DNA of 64,000 bases from Helichrysum umbraculigerum. Taxonomy: Eukaryota > Streptophyta > Magnoliopsida > Asterales > Asteraceae. Where the stretch lies: NCBI GenBank assembly GCA_949592205.1, contig CATIUR010000003.1, positions 16,693,001-16,757,000 on the forward strand. Direction: 5' to 3'. Below, piece after piece: positions 11,505 to 21,300 of this stretch. Each line of letters begins with the position of its first letter. The first letter of the stretch is position 1. Both the position numbers and the translations under genes were made by a program. The notes below the pieces were generated by a model. The model did not search any database and was not told where the DNA came from. It worked only from the letters and a program-made list of their open reading frames with translations.

Positions 11505-14135
11505 ATGTCTACTGAATCAATGGAAGGAATACAAGCTACAAAGATTCCCATGCTCAAACCTGATGAGTTTGAGCTATGGCAGACTAGGATTAGGCAATAC
11601 ATGTTGCTTACGGATTATATGATGTGGGAGGTGGTTACTAATGGACCAAACTATACTAAGGATGCAGACGGTAAAAAGGAAGAAAGACCACCACCAAAGT
11701 CTGATGCAGAGAGAAAAGAAAGAGCAACAGAGTGGAAGGCATTAAGTACTCTACTTTTGTCGATTCCTAATGAGTATCAAAGGAAGTTTGAAAACTGTGA
11801 AGATGCTCAGGTTCTTATGCAAGCAATTGTTAAGAGATTTGGTGGTAATGATAACACCAAGAAGAATAAGAGATCTCTTCTCAAACAACAGTTTGAAAAC
11901 TTTGCAGGTGTAAAGTCTGAAACTCTGACTCAGACTTTTGATAGGTTTCAAAAACTTGTGGGTGATTTAGAAAATCACAATGTCAAGATTGATAAAGATG
12001 ACTTGAACAGGAAGTTTCTAAGATCACTTGGTACAGATTGGAATATGTACACTGTGGGACTTAGACAAAGTCCAGATCTTGAAGAGAAAGAGATTGAAGA
12101 CCTGTACAATGATCTGAGGAATTTTGAGCCTGAAGTTCTAGCGTTGAAACAGTCCAATGGTAGCTCAAACAATGCTGCTTTTGTTTCTGTTGGTGAATCT
12201 GGTAGTTGTAGCACATCTGGTGCTAATGATAATGTATTGGAAGCATTTTTTGCAAGCCATGTGAATTCTTCATTAACTACAGAAGATTTAGAGCAAGTTA
12301 GTGAAGAGGACCTGGAAGAGATGGATTTAAGATGGCAGATGGCAATGATTACAATCAGGGCAAAGAGGTTTATGCAGAGGTCTGGGAACAGAAATTTTTC
12401 TTACAAGAGAGATGGTGTAGCTGGTTTTGACAAGAGCAAGGTGGAGTGTTTCAACTGTCATAAGATGGGACACTTTGCTAGAGAATGCAAGAGCACACAG
12501 GCTGGAGGATCTCAGAATGGTATTATGAGAAATAGTTCTGCTCCACAAAGAAGATTGGTACCTGTTCAGAACACCACTTCAGATTCATTGGTTGCTCAAG
12601 ATGGAATGGGAGGATTTGACTGGAGTGATCAAGAAGAGCTTGTAGTTCAGAATCAAGCTTTGATGGCTGTCACAGAAGAACCAGAGCCTTCAGACATTCC
12701 ATATGAGGTACAATCTAAATTATGTTCTCCTGCATGTAAGAAAATGGTTAAATTTTATAGGGATCATAATCTGGTTGTGTGTAATGAATTAAAAGCTTGT
12801 AAGGAAAAGAGTCAACATGCCACTTTAGCTATTGAAAACTTAGAAAATCAGATAAAAGCTTATGAAAAGAATGAGTCTCAATTTCACTTAGATGTTAAGT
12901 ATCTAAATTGGGAAAAGAAAGCTTTACAAACAAAAGTTGATATGCTAAGTGCTAAGTTGGCTGAGGCAATTTCTGATAAGGAGTCAATAAAATTGAAAGT
13001 TGATGAATTGGAAAATGTTTCAAAAGGTGTTCAAAACTTAATCAAGTCTCAAATTCATGATAAATTAAAACTTGGATTAGGTTACAACCTTAATGCTGTT
13101 CCTCCACCTTATAATCATACTTATTTCCCACCTAAAACTGATTTTGTTTTAGAAACATTTAAGGAAGGTGTGTCTGAGGAGGTTAAAAAGGTAGATCCAG
13201 TTGTTAATTGTGATGATTATGTAAATTTTGATAAAGTTGAGGTATCTGATTGGACTGAGGAAGATGAGAGTGATAGTGATAGCACATCTAGTGGTAATTC
13301 TGTGGATAAATGTGTTAAGCCTATTACTGGTCTAGTTTCTGAACTAAATAGTACTAAACTAGAAGAGGGTAAAAAGATGTTTGTTGAGAAGGCAAAGGCT
13401 CAGTTAGAACAAGTCAGGAAAACCAACAAGGCTAGTTCAGGTTTAGGGAATGTACACAAAAAGGTTAATACTGAATCAAAAGACAAGTTAAAATCTGAAT
13501 GTGATAAGTGTACATGTAAATCAAAGAAGTCTGAGTTACATACTGCAAGTAATGTAAATAAATCCATTCCCAGGGGTAATCAAAGAAATTGGAACCAATT
13601 GGTTTCACAAAGGTTGGGTAATGGGTTTGAATGTGTAAAAAGAAAGTCATGTTTTATTTGTGGTAGATATAATCATCTTCAACAGGACTGTTACTACAAT
13701 CCTAAAAATAATAGGAACAGTGGTACATGTCATGTGTTGATAAATAAGCCTAACAGAGGCAAGGCTGCAGCCCCTGTTAATGCTACAGCAGTGCCCCTGT
13801 CAACGGCTAACAGAGGCAAGACACGTACAGGGGAGGGTTTGACCACTGTCAGGCATGGTACCTCTGCTGGTATTAAACATTTCAAAAGAATGTTTATACC
13901 AAGTAAAGCTACCACTGCCAGGGTAATCAATACAAACTTAAAGGTGACCACTGTCAAACCATTAACCCCTGTCAGGTCTAAAACAGATTGTTTTTGGAAA
14001 CATAAAAATGAGTGTAAATCTGAAGTGTCCAAAACCAATGCAGCACTGAGATCAATCACTGTCAAAAGGGTTGATGTCAAAGGTGCTCATGGGAAACCCA
14101 AAGCCAAATTGGTTTGGGTTCCCAAGAAAAACTAA
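11505..14135 (+). CDS. gag: Copia-1 gag
   Basis: 876 residues, uninterrupted; the capsid/nucleocapsid precursor of the virus-like particle. Residues about 50-215 form the UBN2-type copia gag domain (KPDEFELWQTRIRQYM, then FGGNDNTKKNKRSLLKQQFE). A zinc knuckle, CFNCHKMGHFAREC, lies at 315-328 and a second, CFICGRYNHLQQDC, at 716-729. Between them are a coiled-coil-like stretch (about 430-520) and VPPPY (about 532-536), then an acidic Ser-rich segment. The long form is typical of Sirevirus gag. The ATG follows the primer site by 63 nt. It ends WVPKKN, 10 nt after a hairpin shared with Copia-2. Pol lies in another frame. Confidence 0.93.
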   Translation: MSTESMEGIQATKIPMLKPDEFELWQTRIRQYMLLTDYMMWEVVTNGPNYTKDADGKKEERPPPKSDAERKERATEWKALSTLLLSIPNEYQRKFENCEDAQVLMQAIVKRFGGNDNTKKNKRSLLKQQFENFAGVKSETLTQTFDRFQKLVGDLENHNVKIDKDDLNRKFLRSLGTDWNMYTVGLRQSPDLEEKEIEDLYNDLRNFEPEVLALKQSNGSSNNAAFVSVGESGSCSTSGANDNVLEAFFASHVNSSLTTEDLEQVSEEDLEEMDLRWQMAMITIRAKRFMQRSGNRNFSYKRDGVAGFDKSKVECFNCHKMGHFARECKSTQAGGSQNGIMRNSSAPQRRLVPVQNTTSDSLVAQDGMGGFDWSDQEELVVQNQALMAVTEEPEPSDIPYEVQSKLCSPACKKMVKFYRDHNLVVCNELKACKEKSQHATLAIENLENQIKAYEKNESQFHLDVKYLNWEKKALQTKVDMLSAKLAEAISDKESIKLKVDELENVSKGVQNLIKSQIHDKLKLGLGYNLNAVPPPYNHTYFPPKTDFVLETFKEGVSEEVKKVDPVVNCDDYVNFDKVEVSDWTEEDESDSDSTSSGNSVDKCVKPITGLVSELNSTKLEEGKKMFVEKAKAQLEQVRKTNKASSGLGNVHKKVNTESKDKLKSECDKCTCKSKKSELHTASNVNKSIPRGNQRNWNQLVSQRLGNGFECVKRKSCFICGRYNHLQQDCYYNPKNNRNSGTCHVLINKPNRGKAAAPVNATAVPLSTANRGKTRTGEGLTTVRHGTSAGIKHFKRMFIPSKATTARVINTNLKVTTVKPLTPVRSKTDCFWKHKNECKSEVSKTNAALRSITVKRVDVKGAHGKPKAKLVWVPKKN
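14091..14123 (+). promoter_or_regulatory. Conserved hairpin at the end of gag
   Basis: GGGAAACCCAAAGCC pairs with GGTTTGGGTTCCC across the loop AAATT, with two single-base bulges on the 5' side. It lies within 40 nt (from CATGGG to CCCAAGA) that are identical in Copia-2 (56781-56813 for the hairpin), although sequence on both sides differs. The gag stop follows 10 nt later. The role is unknown. Confidence 0.6.
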
Positions 14136-14158
14136 TTGTTTTTCTTATATATGTGCAG
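14136..14158 (+). other. Splice-acceptor-like gag-pol junction
   Basis: After the gag stop comes a T-rich tract ending in TATATATGTGCAG, directly before the first recognisable pol codons. Copia-2 has TAATTC, then 14 T and TTTGTGCAG at the same place. No ATG precedes the protease active site in the pol frame; the first is at 14207. Pol is therefore made as a gag fusion, by splicing or recoding. A donor site was not identified. Confidence 0.45.
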
Positions 14159-16024
14159 GGCAAGCCACCAAGTTTATGGCATATTGATTCTGGCTGTTCA
14201 AGACACATGACTGGAGACAGGAAAAAGCTACAGGACTTTAAAGCGTTTTCTGGAGGAGATGTAGCGTTTGGAAGCAATCCTAAAGGAGGTAAAATCACAG
14301 GTAAAGGTAAGGTAAAAAGCAGTAAGCTCACTTTCAATGATGTTTATTATGTTGAGCAATTGAGATACAATTTGCTTAGTGTGAGTCAAATCACAGATAA
14401 GCAAAATCCTGTATATTTCACTGACACAGAATGCCTTATACTTTCTGAAAAACTCAAAATACCTGAAGATAAGATTTTAATGAGAGTTCCAAGAAAGGAT
14501 AACGTATACTGTAGTGATTTAAACAAGATGGAATCTCAAAATGTTAACTGTCTCATTTCTAAAGCTACTGTATCTGAATCTGAACTATGGCATAGGAGGA
14601 TGTGTCACTTGAATTTCAAGACCATGAATAAACTTGTTAGGAATAAGCTAGTGAGAGGCTTACCTGAAAAGTTATTTGAATGTAGTGACCACTGTGTAGC
14701 ATGTCTCAAAGGCAAACAACACAAGACCTCTTATAAGACCAAGTTTGTAAATACAAATACCACTCCCTTACACCTGTTACATATGGATTTGTTTGGCCCT
14801 ACCAATGTAGCTAGTCAAGGGAAGAAATCTTACTGTTTGGTAATAACTGATGATTACTCTAGAATGAGTTGGGTGTTCTTTCTTAGGACTAAGGATGAGA
14901 CAGGTGAAATACTTAGATCATTCATAACTAGGATTGAGAATTCAACTAATCAAAAGGTTAAGATCATCAGGTGTGATAATGGGACAGAATTTAAGAATCA
15001 TGAGATGAATAAGTTCTGTGAAGATAAAGGTATAGAAAGACAGTATAGTGCACCTAGGACTCCACAACAAAATGGAGTAGCTGAGAGGAGGAATAGGACA
15101 CTAATTGAGGCTGCTAGAAGCATGCTAGCAGATGCTAAACTACCAATGTCCTTTTGGGCAGAGGCAGTTAGCACTGCTTGTTATGTTTTGAATAGGATTT
15201 TGATTATTAAACCTCATAACAAGACACCCTATGAGTTATTCTTTAAGAGAAAACCTTTGGTTAGCTTTTTAAAACCATTTGGATGTCCTTGTACTGTCTT
15301 AAATACCAGAGATCACCTAGGTAAGTTTCAGAGTAAGGTAGATGAGGGTGTATTTGTTGGATACTCTATTCAAAGCAAGGCTTATAGAGTATTTAACAAA
15401 AGGACTAGGATCATAGAAGAGACCATGGATGTGACCTTTAATGAACATACATCAAATGTAGAAGGAAAAGGTCCAGAAGTTTTGTTTGATATTGATGCAC
15501 TAACCCATGCTTTTAGATATTCAGATTTGTCTATTAGTGCAGATACAGATGCAGGTACAGATGCAGGTAATGATGCAGGTACAGATGGGCATTCAATCTC
15601 AAGTCAAACTAAAAAGGATGACTTGAAGTATGTCTTGTTTCCTATTTGGACTCCAGATCCACCAGAAGTATTTCAACAGGATCAGGATCAACCAGAGAAA
15701 GATGCTTCTTCTGATGATTCAAATGGTTCACCTGGTAAAACTGGTGCAAGCAAGGGTTCAGATGATTCAACTTCACCAGATCATCAACCATACACGTCAA
15801 AGGGATCTCATACAGATCCACAGCATGAGTCAGAGGAAGAGCATGATTCTCCAAAATTTGTTGAACAAAGTTCTCCATTTCAAGTTTTGGAAAGGACTTC
15901 TTTGTCAGATTCTGAAGTAACTCCAAAGCCATCAAAGGAAAGAGAGGAAAGAGAGTCTTTTTCAGACTCTGAGATAGATAATCTTTTGGGTTCTAAGAGA
16001 ACTACTGGATACTTCTACATCTAA
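14159..16024 (+). CDS. pol: Copia-1 pol, part 1: protease and integrase
   Basis: Frame -1 relative to gag. Seen in order: protease core WHIDSGCSRHMTG (DSG at 14186), GAG-pre-integrase domain (LWHRRMCHLNF), integrase core with HMDLFG, then DNGTEF and the catalytic-Glu region APRTPQQNGVAERR, and a C-terminal integrase segment ending in an acidic Ser/Thr/Asp-rich linker with a DAGTDAG repeat. The frame is open back to 14114 but contains no ATG before the DSG. It stops at 16022-16024. In Copia-2 the matching region is continuous, so Copia-1 has a one-base frameshift in the linker before the reverse transcriptase, somewhere around 15900-16000. Without correction the product lacks RT. Confidence 0.9.
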   Translation, partial: GKPPSLWHIDSGCSRHMTGDRKKLQDFKAFSGGDVAFGSNPKGGKITGKGKVKSSKLTFNDVYYVEQLRYNLLSVSQITDKQNPVYFTDTECLILSEKLKIPEDKILMRVPRKDNVYCSDLNKMESQNVNCLISKATVSESELWHRRMCHLNFKTMNKLVRNKLVRGLPEKLFECSDHCVACLKGKQHKTSYKTKFVNTNTTPLHLLHMDLFGPTNVASQGKKSYCLVITDDYSRMSWVFFLRTKDETGEILRSFITRIENSTNQKVKIIRCDNGTEFKNHEMNKFCEDKGIERQYSAPRTPQQNGVAERRNRTLIEAARSMLADAKLPMSFWAEAVSTACYVLNRILIIKPHNKTPYELFFKRKPLVSFLKPFGCPCTVLNTRDHLGKFQSKVDEGVFVGYSIQSKAYRVFNKRTRIIEETMDVTFNEHTSNVEGKGPEVLFDIDALTHAFRYSDLSISADTDAGTDAGNDAGTDGHSISSQTKKDDLKYVLFPIWTPDPPEVFQQDQDQPEKDASSDDSNGSPGKTGASKGSDDSTSPDHQPYTSKGSHTDPQHESEEEHDSPKFVEQSSPFQVLERTSLSDSEVTPKPSKEREERESFSDSEIDNLLGSKRTTGYFYI

Positions 16025-17687
16025 ATATGTGGTTCATAAAGATCATTCCTTGGATTTGATTATTGGTGATATTATGACTCCTGTTCAGACTAGACATCAA
16101 ACCAAGGTAAGAGAAGAAGATGTACATACTTCATTATATGTATGTTTTCTTTCTCAGATGGAACCAAAGAAGGCAGTAGAGGCTCTCAAAGATCCAAGCT
16201 GGATTGAATCTATGCAGGAAGAATTGTTGCAATTCAAACTGCAAGATGTGTGGGATTTGGTTGATCTTCCAAAAGGAAAGAAAGCTATAGGCACAAGATG
16301 GATCTTTAAGAATAAGAGAGATGAAAGAGGGATAGTGATCAAGAATAAGGCTCGGTTGGTAGCACAGGGGTACACACAGGAAGAAGGAATAGATTATGAT
16401 GATGTCTTTGCCCCTGTTGCTAGAATAGAAGCTATTAGATTATTTTTAGCTTATGCATCTCATCAGGATTTCAAAGTCTATCAAATGGATGTGAAGAGTG
16501 CTTTTCTTCATGGTCTAATTGATGATGAGGTGTATGTTTGCCAACCACCAGGGTTTGAAGATCCAACATATCCAGATAGAGTGTGCAGATTGAAGAAAGC
16601 ATTGTATGGATTACATCAAGCTCCAAGAGCTTGGTATGATACTCTATCTGAGTACTTACTCAAGAATGGATTCAAGAGAGGTACTATTGACAAGACATTG
16701 TTTACCAAGAGGGTTCAAAGAGATATTTTGTTGGTACAGGTGTATGTTGATGATATTATTTTCGGGTCTACAAGGGATTCATTGTGCAAAGAGTTTGAAG
16801 ATTTAATGCATAAGAAGTTCAAGATGAGTTCAATGGGTGAACTCACATTCTTTTTAGGATTGCAGGTCAAGCAAAAGTTAGATGGAATCTTTATTAACCA
16901 AGGGAAATATGTGAAAGATATTTTGAATAAATTTGGTTATAAAGACGTGAAGGTAGCTAGCACTCCTATGGAGGCACATAAACATCTTAATTCTGATCCT
17001 GAGGGGGAGGAAGTAGATGTGCACTTATACAGGTCAATGATTGGTTCATTGATGTATTTAACTTCATCTAGACCTGATATAATGTTTGCAGTGTGTCTTT
17101 GTGCTAGATATCAGACCAATCCAAAGCAGTCACACATGTATGCTGTGAAGAGGATATTTAGATACTTAAAAGGTCAACCAGACTTGGGCCTTTGGTATGC
17201 TAAAGGATCAGATTTTGAGCTAAAGGCATTCACAGATAGTGACTATGGTGGTGAGAATATGGATAGGAAATCGACTAGTGGAGGTTGTCAATTTCTTGGA
17301 AATAGGTTAGTGTCATGGCAATGCAAGAAGCAAACCACAGTTTCCACTTCTACAGCAGAAGCAGAATATGTTGCAGCATCAAGTTGCTGTGCACAGGTTC
17401 TTTGGATTCAGAATCAAATGCTGGATTATGGTTTGACTTTCATGAACACTCCTATTTATATTGATAATACTTCTGCTATTAGTATCATTCAGAATCCAGT
17501 TAAGCATTCAAAAACCAAACACATTGAAATCAGATATCATTTTATAAGAGATTGTTATGATAAAAGATTGATTCATATTTTTAAAATTCATACTGATAAT
17601 CAACTTGCAGATCTTTTTACAAAAGCTTTTGATGTAGGAAGATTTACATTTTTGATAACTAATATTGGTATGATCAATCTCACATAG
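16020..17687 (+). CDS. pol: Copia-1 pol, part 2: reverse transcriptase and RNase H
   Basis: Continues pol in a new frame (SKYVVHKD at 16020 onward). RT domain: WIESMQEELLQF, ARLVAQGYTQEEGIDY, QMDVKSAF and the catalytic YVDD at 16743-16754. RNase H: FTDSDYGG, then CQFLG, STAEAEYVA and KTKHIEIRYHFIRD; it ends GMINLT. All catalytic blocks look intact. The frame has no proper start of its own; it is the 3' half of one polyprotein separated by a frameshift. The break could be a real mutation in a copy mobilised in trans, or an assembly error. Confidence 0.92.
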   Translation, partial: SKYVVHKDHSLDLIIGDIMTPVQTRHQTKVREEDVHTSLYVCFLSQMEPKKAVEALKDPSWIESMQEELLQFKLQDVWDLVDLPKGKKAIGTRWIFKNKRDERGIVIKNKARLVAQGYTQEEGIDYDDVFAPVARIEAIRLFLAYASHQDFKVYQMDVKSAFLHGLIDDEVYVCQPPGFEDPTYPDRVCRLKKALYGLHQAPRAWYDTLSEYLLKNGFKRGTIDKTLFTKRVQRDILLVQVYVDDIIFGSTRDSLCKEFEDLMHKKFKMSSMGELTFFLGLQVKQKLDGIFINQGKYVKDILNKFGYKDVKVASTPMEAHKHLNSDPEGEEVDVHLYRSMIGSLMYLTSSRPDIMFAVCLCARYQTNPKQSHMYAVKRIFRYLKGQPDLGLWYAKGSDFELKAFTDSDYGGENMDRKSTSGGCQFLGNRLVSWQCKKQTTVSTSTAEAEYVAASSCCAQVLWIQNQMLDYGLTFMNTPIYIDNTSAISIIQNPVKHSKTKHIEIRYHFIRDCYDKRLIHIFKIHTDNQLADLFTKAFDVGRFTFLITNIGMINLT

Positions 17688-17960
17688 TGTTTTGGTCTGG
17701 ATTTGATACTAACAGGGGTAAAATATATTGTATGTGACAGGGTCAGGTGTTGCCACTGTTAGCTTCATTATGATAACAGATGGTGCCACTGTTAGTTTAC
17801 CTGTGCCACTGTCAATGTAGTTTAAACCCCTGCTGTATATCTGTGTAATTTAACCCCTGCTAGTTGTTTTTCTTAGTTTAATATTGCAGGTTTCAGCCAC
17901 TGTCAAGAGACATCACTTGAGCTGGAATTTAATGTTTTATTTGTTTCTTCTTATTTCTTT

Positions 17961-18003
<43 letters not shown>

Positions 18004-18363
18004 CGTTGTCTAATTAAGCTAAGCTTATGCCCCTGTTAGTTCTAAGTTGGTGTTTCCTTGGTCGGATGCCCCTGCTAGACTATCAGCCGCTGCTAGCTTT
18101 GTTAGATGGTTAGAAAGGGTTGACTATAAATTGGTCAAGTGAAGTACCCCTGTTGGGTTTATTTGTAAATTGTGCCCCTGTTGGGTATAACAAGCAGTGC
18201 CACTGCTAGTTCTATTTTTAGGGCTTGGCACTGTTATCAAATAAATACTCAAATACTTCACTTTTTCAATTACGCTTTCAAACTTTTCAAAACCCTTCAA
18301 TATTCGCTCTCGATTTGAGTTGTTTATTGTAATTCACACTTCATTCGTTCGTCAATTTCTTCA
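17688..18363 (+). other. Pol to extra-ORF spacer with poly(A) tract
   Basis: 676 bp without a gene. It contains about ten CC(A/C)CTG(T/C)(T/C)A-type motifs, an uninterrupted A run of about 36 nt (17966-18001) and, after it, a leader-like stretch (TATA-like AAATAAATACTC at 18239-18250, then TTACGCTTTCAAA) just before the ATG at 18364. Copia-2 has the same arrangement: poly(A) of about 39 nt flanked by GGTA...AAATTC and the same ATTACGCTTTCAAA word. Confidence 0.8.
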
Positions 18364-21300
18364 ATGGCATCGTCATCTTCATCTGATTCTGGTACTTCTA
18401 CGCTCAGTGTTCATTCTGAACACAACATGAGGGCTTTCTTGAATAAAGAACTTGCCGATGAGTATTTTCATCCTATCATCGATTTCTTAAGTAATTGTCC
18501 AGTTACTTATGCCCTTACTGTCGCTCCACGCTTGATTCGATCACATATTCAGGAGTTCTGGCAGAATGCAAAGGAGGGGAATGTTAATGGCATTACTCAC
18601 ATTCATTCCACTGTCAAGGGTCCGAAGGTAATGGTTACTGAGATTGTTCTAAGAGAACTATTACAGTTTGATGATGAAGGTGGAATTCTGGAATTGTCGA
18701 GGGAAGATTTGTTTAAAGGCATTATGGATATGGGGTATGAAGGTTCAGGAAAGACAAGATCTGAATATACTTTCTTGAAGTCTTGGTTTTGTCCTCAATG
18801 GAAGTTCTACATTCATACTTTTCTGGTATGTTTGTCTCAAAAGAGAACTAGTTTTAATGAATTTAGTTCTACAATTGCATATCCTATTATCTGCTTGGCA
18901 CAGGGTATTAAATTTAATATGTCTAGATTTATCTTAGATAATATGGTTAGGAATGTAAAGGGTGATACATTCGTAATGTACCCTAGATTTGTTCAACTTT
19001 TGTTAAATAATCAATTGTCAAATCTGCCAGCAGAGGATAGTGTCATTGTTAGTTCTACTCTATCTTTGAGGACTATTCAGGCTATGAATAAATATCAGAA
19101 TGCTTTTTCTAAGAAGGAAACTGCATTGTTTTCTACAATGCTAGTTACTCCTTCTGCTACTGGTGGTGTATTACCAACACCATCTGGACCAAATGATGAC
19201 AGACCAACAACACAAGTTGGTTCTGAACACACATCAAGAGGTGGCATCAAAAGAAAACAAGGGAACAAACAGCCTACCCAATCTAAAGCCAAGAAATCCA
19301 AGAAGGCTTCACAGGCTATGGAGATTCCTGTTTCTCCACAGTCTCAGTCAACTGTTCCAACACAACAGGTGAACATACTTGATGAAAATGTTCATTCTGG
19401 AAGGGCTGCCACTACTGTTTCTAGCCCACTGGCAGGGCAGGATAGTGGTAACATTAATCAGACCCAACCAGAGGCAACTATGTTTGATGAGCCTATGGGT
19501 GATGATTCAAATGTAGGTCCCAGTACCAATAACCAAGGGACATCTGCAGTGGCAGATGTGGGCAAGGATTCAACTAAGAGGTCACACTCTAATGTTGATG
19601 AGCCTAGTGATACTGATGAATTGACGATTTCTTATCTTGTACATGATGTCAATAAATTGTGGAGTAAATATGAGAGGGAAAGGGCTTACAGAAAAGAGGC
19701 TCAACAGAAAATTCAAGCTCAGGATGAGTTCATTGCTAAACAGAAGGAGCTCATTGATCATCAGAAGGAAGAATTGCTTGATATGAAGAATAGGTTGTTA
19801 GTGCTTGAGGATGCTGTCAACAATATCCTTCTACCTGCAAATAGGTTAAAGGAATCTTCAGGCAAGGGGGAGAAGAAAGCAGATGATGATATTATGCCTG
19901 AAGATGATGGTTCAACAAAAGCAGGTGATGATGATGATGATGATGATTCATATGGACCTCATGATGATATGGGTGGAGCAATGATAAATGATGATGAGAT
20001 GAATGATGATTCTGCAGCTACAGAGGTGCTTGAGCTTAATAATGACACAGCTACAGAGGTGTTTGAGTTTGATGACAATACAGTTGAGATGAATATATGT
20101 GGTAGTGATAAGGCACAATCAGAAGACACTGTGGAGTTAGTGTTTGATGATAAAGATGATGATTATGTGCAGAGCAGGGATAAGGCTGAGGAGGAGCTAA
20201 ATGTATCTGATTATATGATACATGAAAGTTTAGATGATGAAGTAGTTGATGGTGCAGGAGCAGAGCAGATTGATGAAACAGTTTATCAGGTATTTCCATT
20301 GAATAAAGGATTGCCTGAGAAAGCTGCACTTAGATTATATGTTTGGGATGTGATGGGTGCTAATCTGGATGATAAGAAAAGAGTGAGTTTCAGTGATAGG
20401 TCAGTGTATGAGGTGGTTGATGATGTTGAAAAAGAAGGAGAAGTTGAGGTTAAGGGGGAGCAATCAATTGCTGAAGAGAAGAAGTTGCAGACTTTTACAA
20501 GAAAGAAATCTATTCCCAGAAGAAAGCCAACTAAAAGGTTATCCCCTGTCAAAACTTCTACCTCTGTTGTCACAATTTCAACCCCTGTTAACACTAACAC
20601 AACCACTGTTACATCTACCCCTGTTAGTACACCAATTCCTACCACTGTTAATACACCAATCACCACTGCTGTCATGTCAACCCCTGCCACAACTACAACA
20701 ACAACAAGACCAAGAGAGGTACCTGTTACAATCAGAGAACCAACTTCACCACTCAAACCTAAGTCTAAATTGCCTGTGATTGATGCAAAAGACAAAGGTA
20801 AAGGAAAGTTAAAAGAAAAATCAAAAGTGAAAGAAGTTAAAGAACCTCATATTGAGTCTCATGATATGCTGAGGATGCAAGTAGAAGAAAGAGAGAGGTT
20901 GATAAGGAGAGCTGCAGAAGCTAAAGCTGAAGAAGAAGGAGATGATATGAGAATGATTTTGGATGATCTGAGTGTAGTGACTATTACACAGAAGGCTGCA
21001 GAGGTTGTTAAAGAAAAGACTGCACAAGGATTAAAGCTTCCTGCTCAGAGAGTTCATGATTATTTAAAGAAAAAGAAAGATAATGAAGAGGAAGAGTTAT
21101 CTTCTGGATTTTTGTTGATGAAAAAGTTGAATGAGGAAAGGGCTAGGAAGAAAAAGCAAGATGAGTTAGCCAAGAAAAGGAGTAAACCTTTATCATATGC
21201 TGAAAGGAGAAGACAAATGATTAATGCTTTGTCTGAAAATTATGCTCCAGCTAAAATTGTTAGAGGATGGAATATGCAGAAGCTGCAACAGGCATATGAT

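Noticed and set aside
14133..14161. Programmed -1 ribosomal frameshift between gag and pol
   Set aside because: Copia-2 would need +1 at the same place, and a stop codon precedes any slippery T-run; splicing or mutation fits better.
17966..18001. Poly(A) tract read as the tail of a retrocopied mRNA
   Set aside because: It lies upstream of the extra ORF and no target duplication surrounds it; the same tract is found at the same place in Copia-2.
20286..20795. 169-residue frame antisense to the extra ORF
   Set aside because: A shadow of the repetitive Thr/Val/Pro coding stretch on the other strand; Val/Thr repeats mirror the CCACTGTTA motifs.
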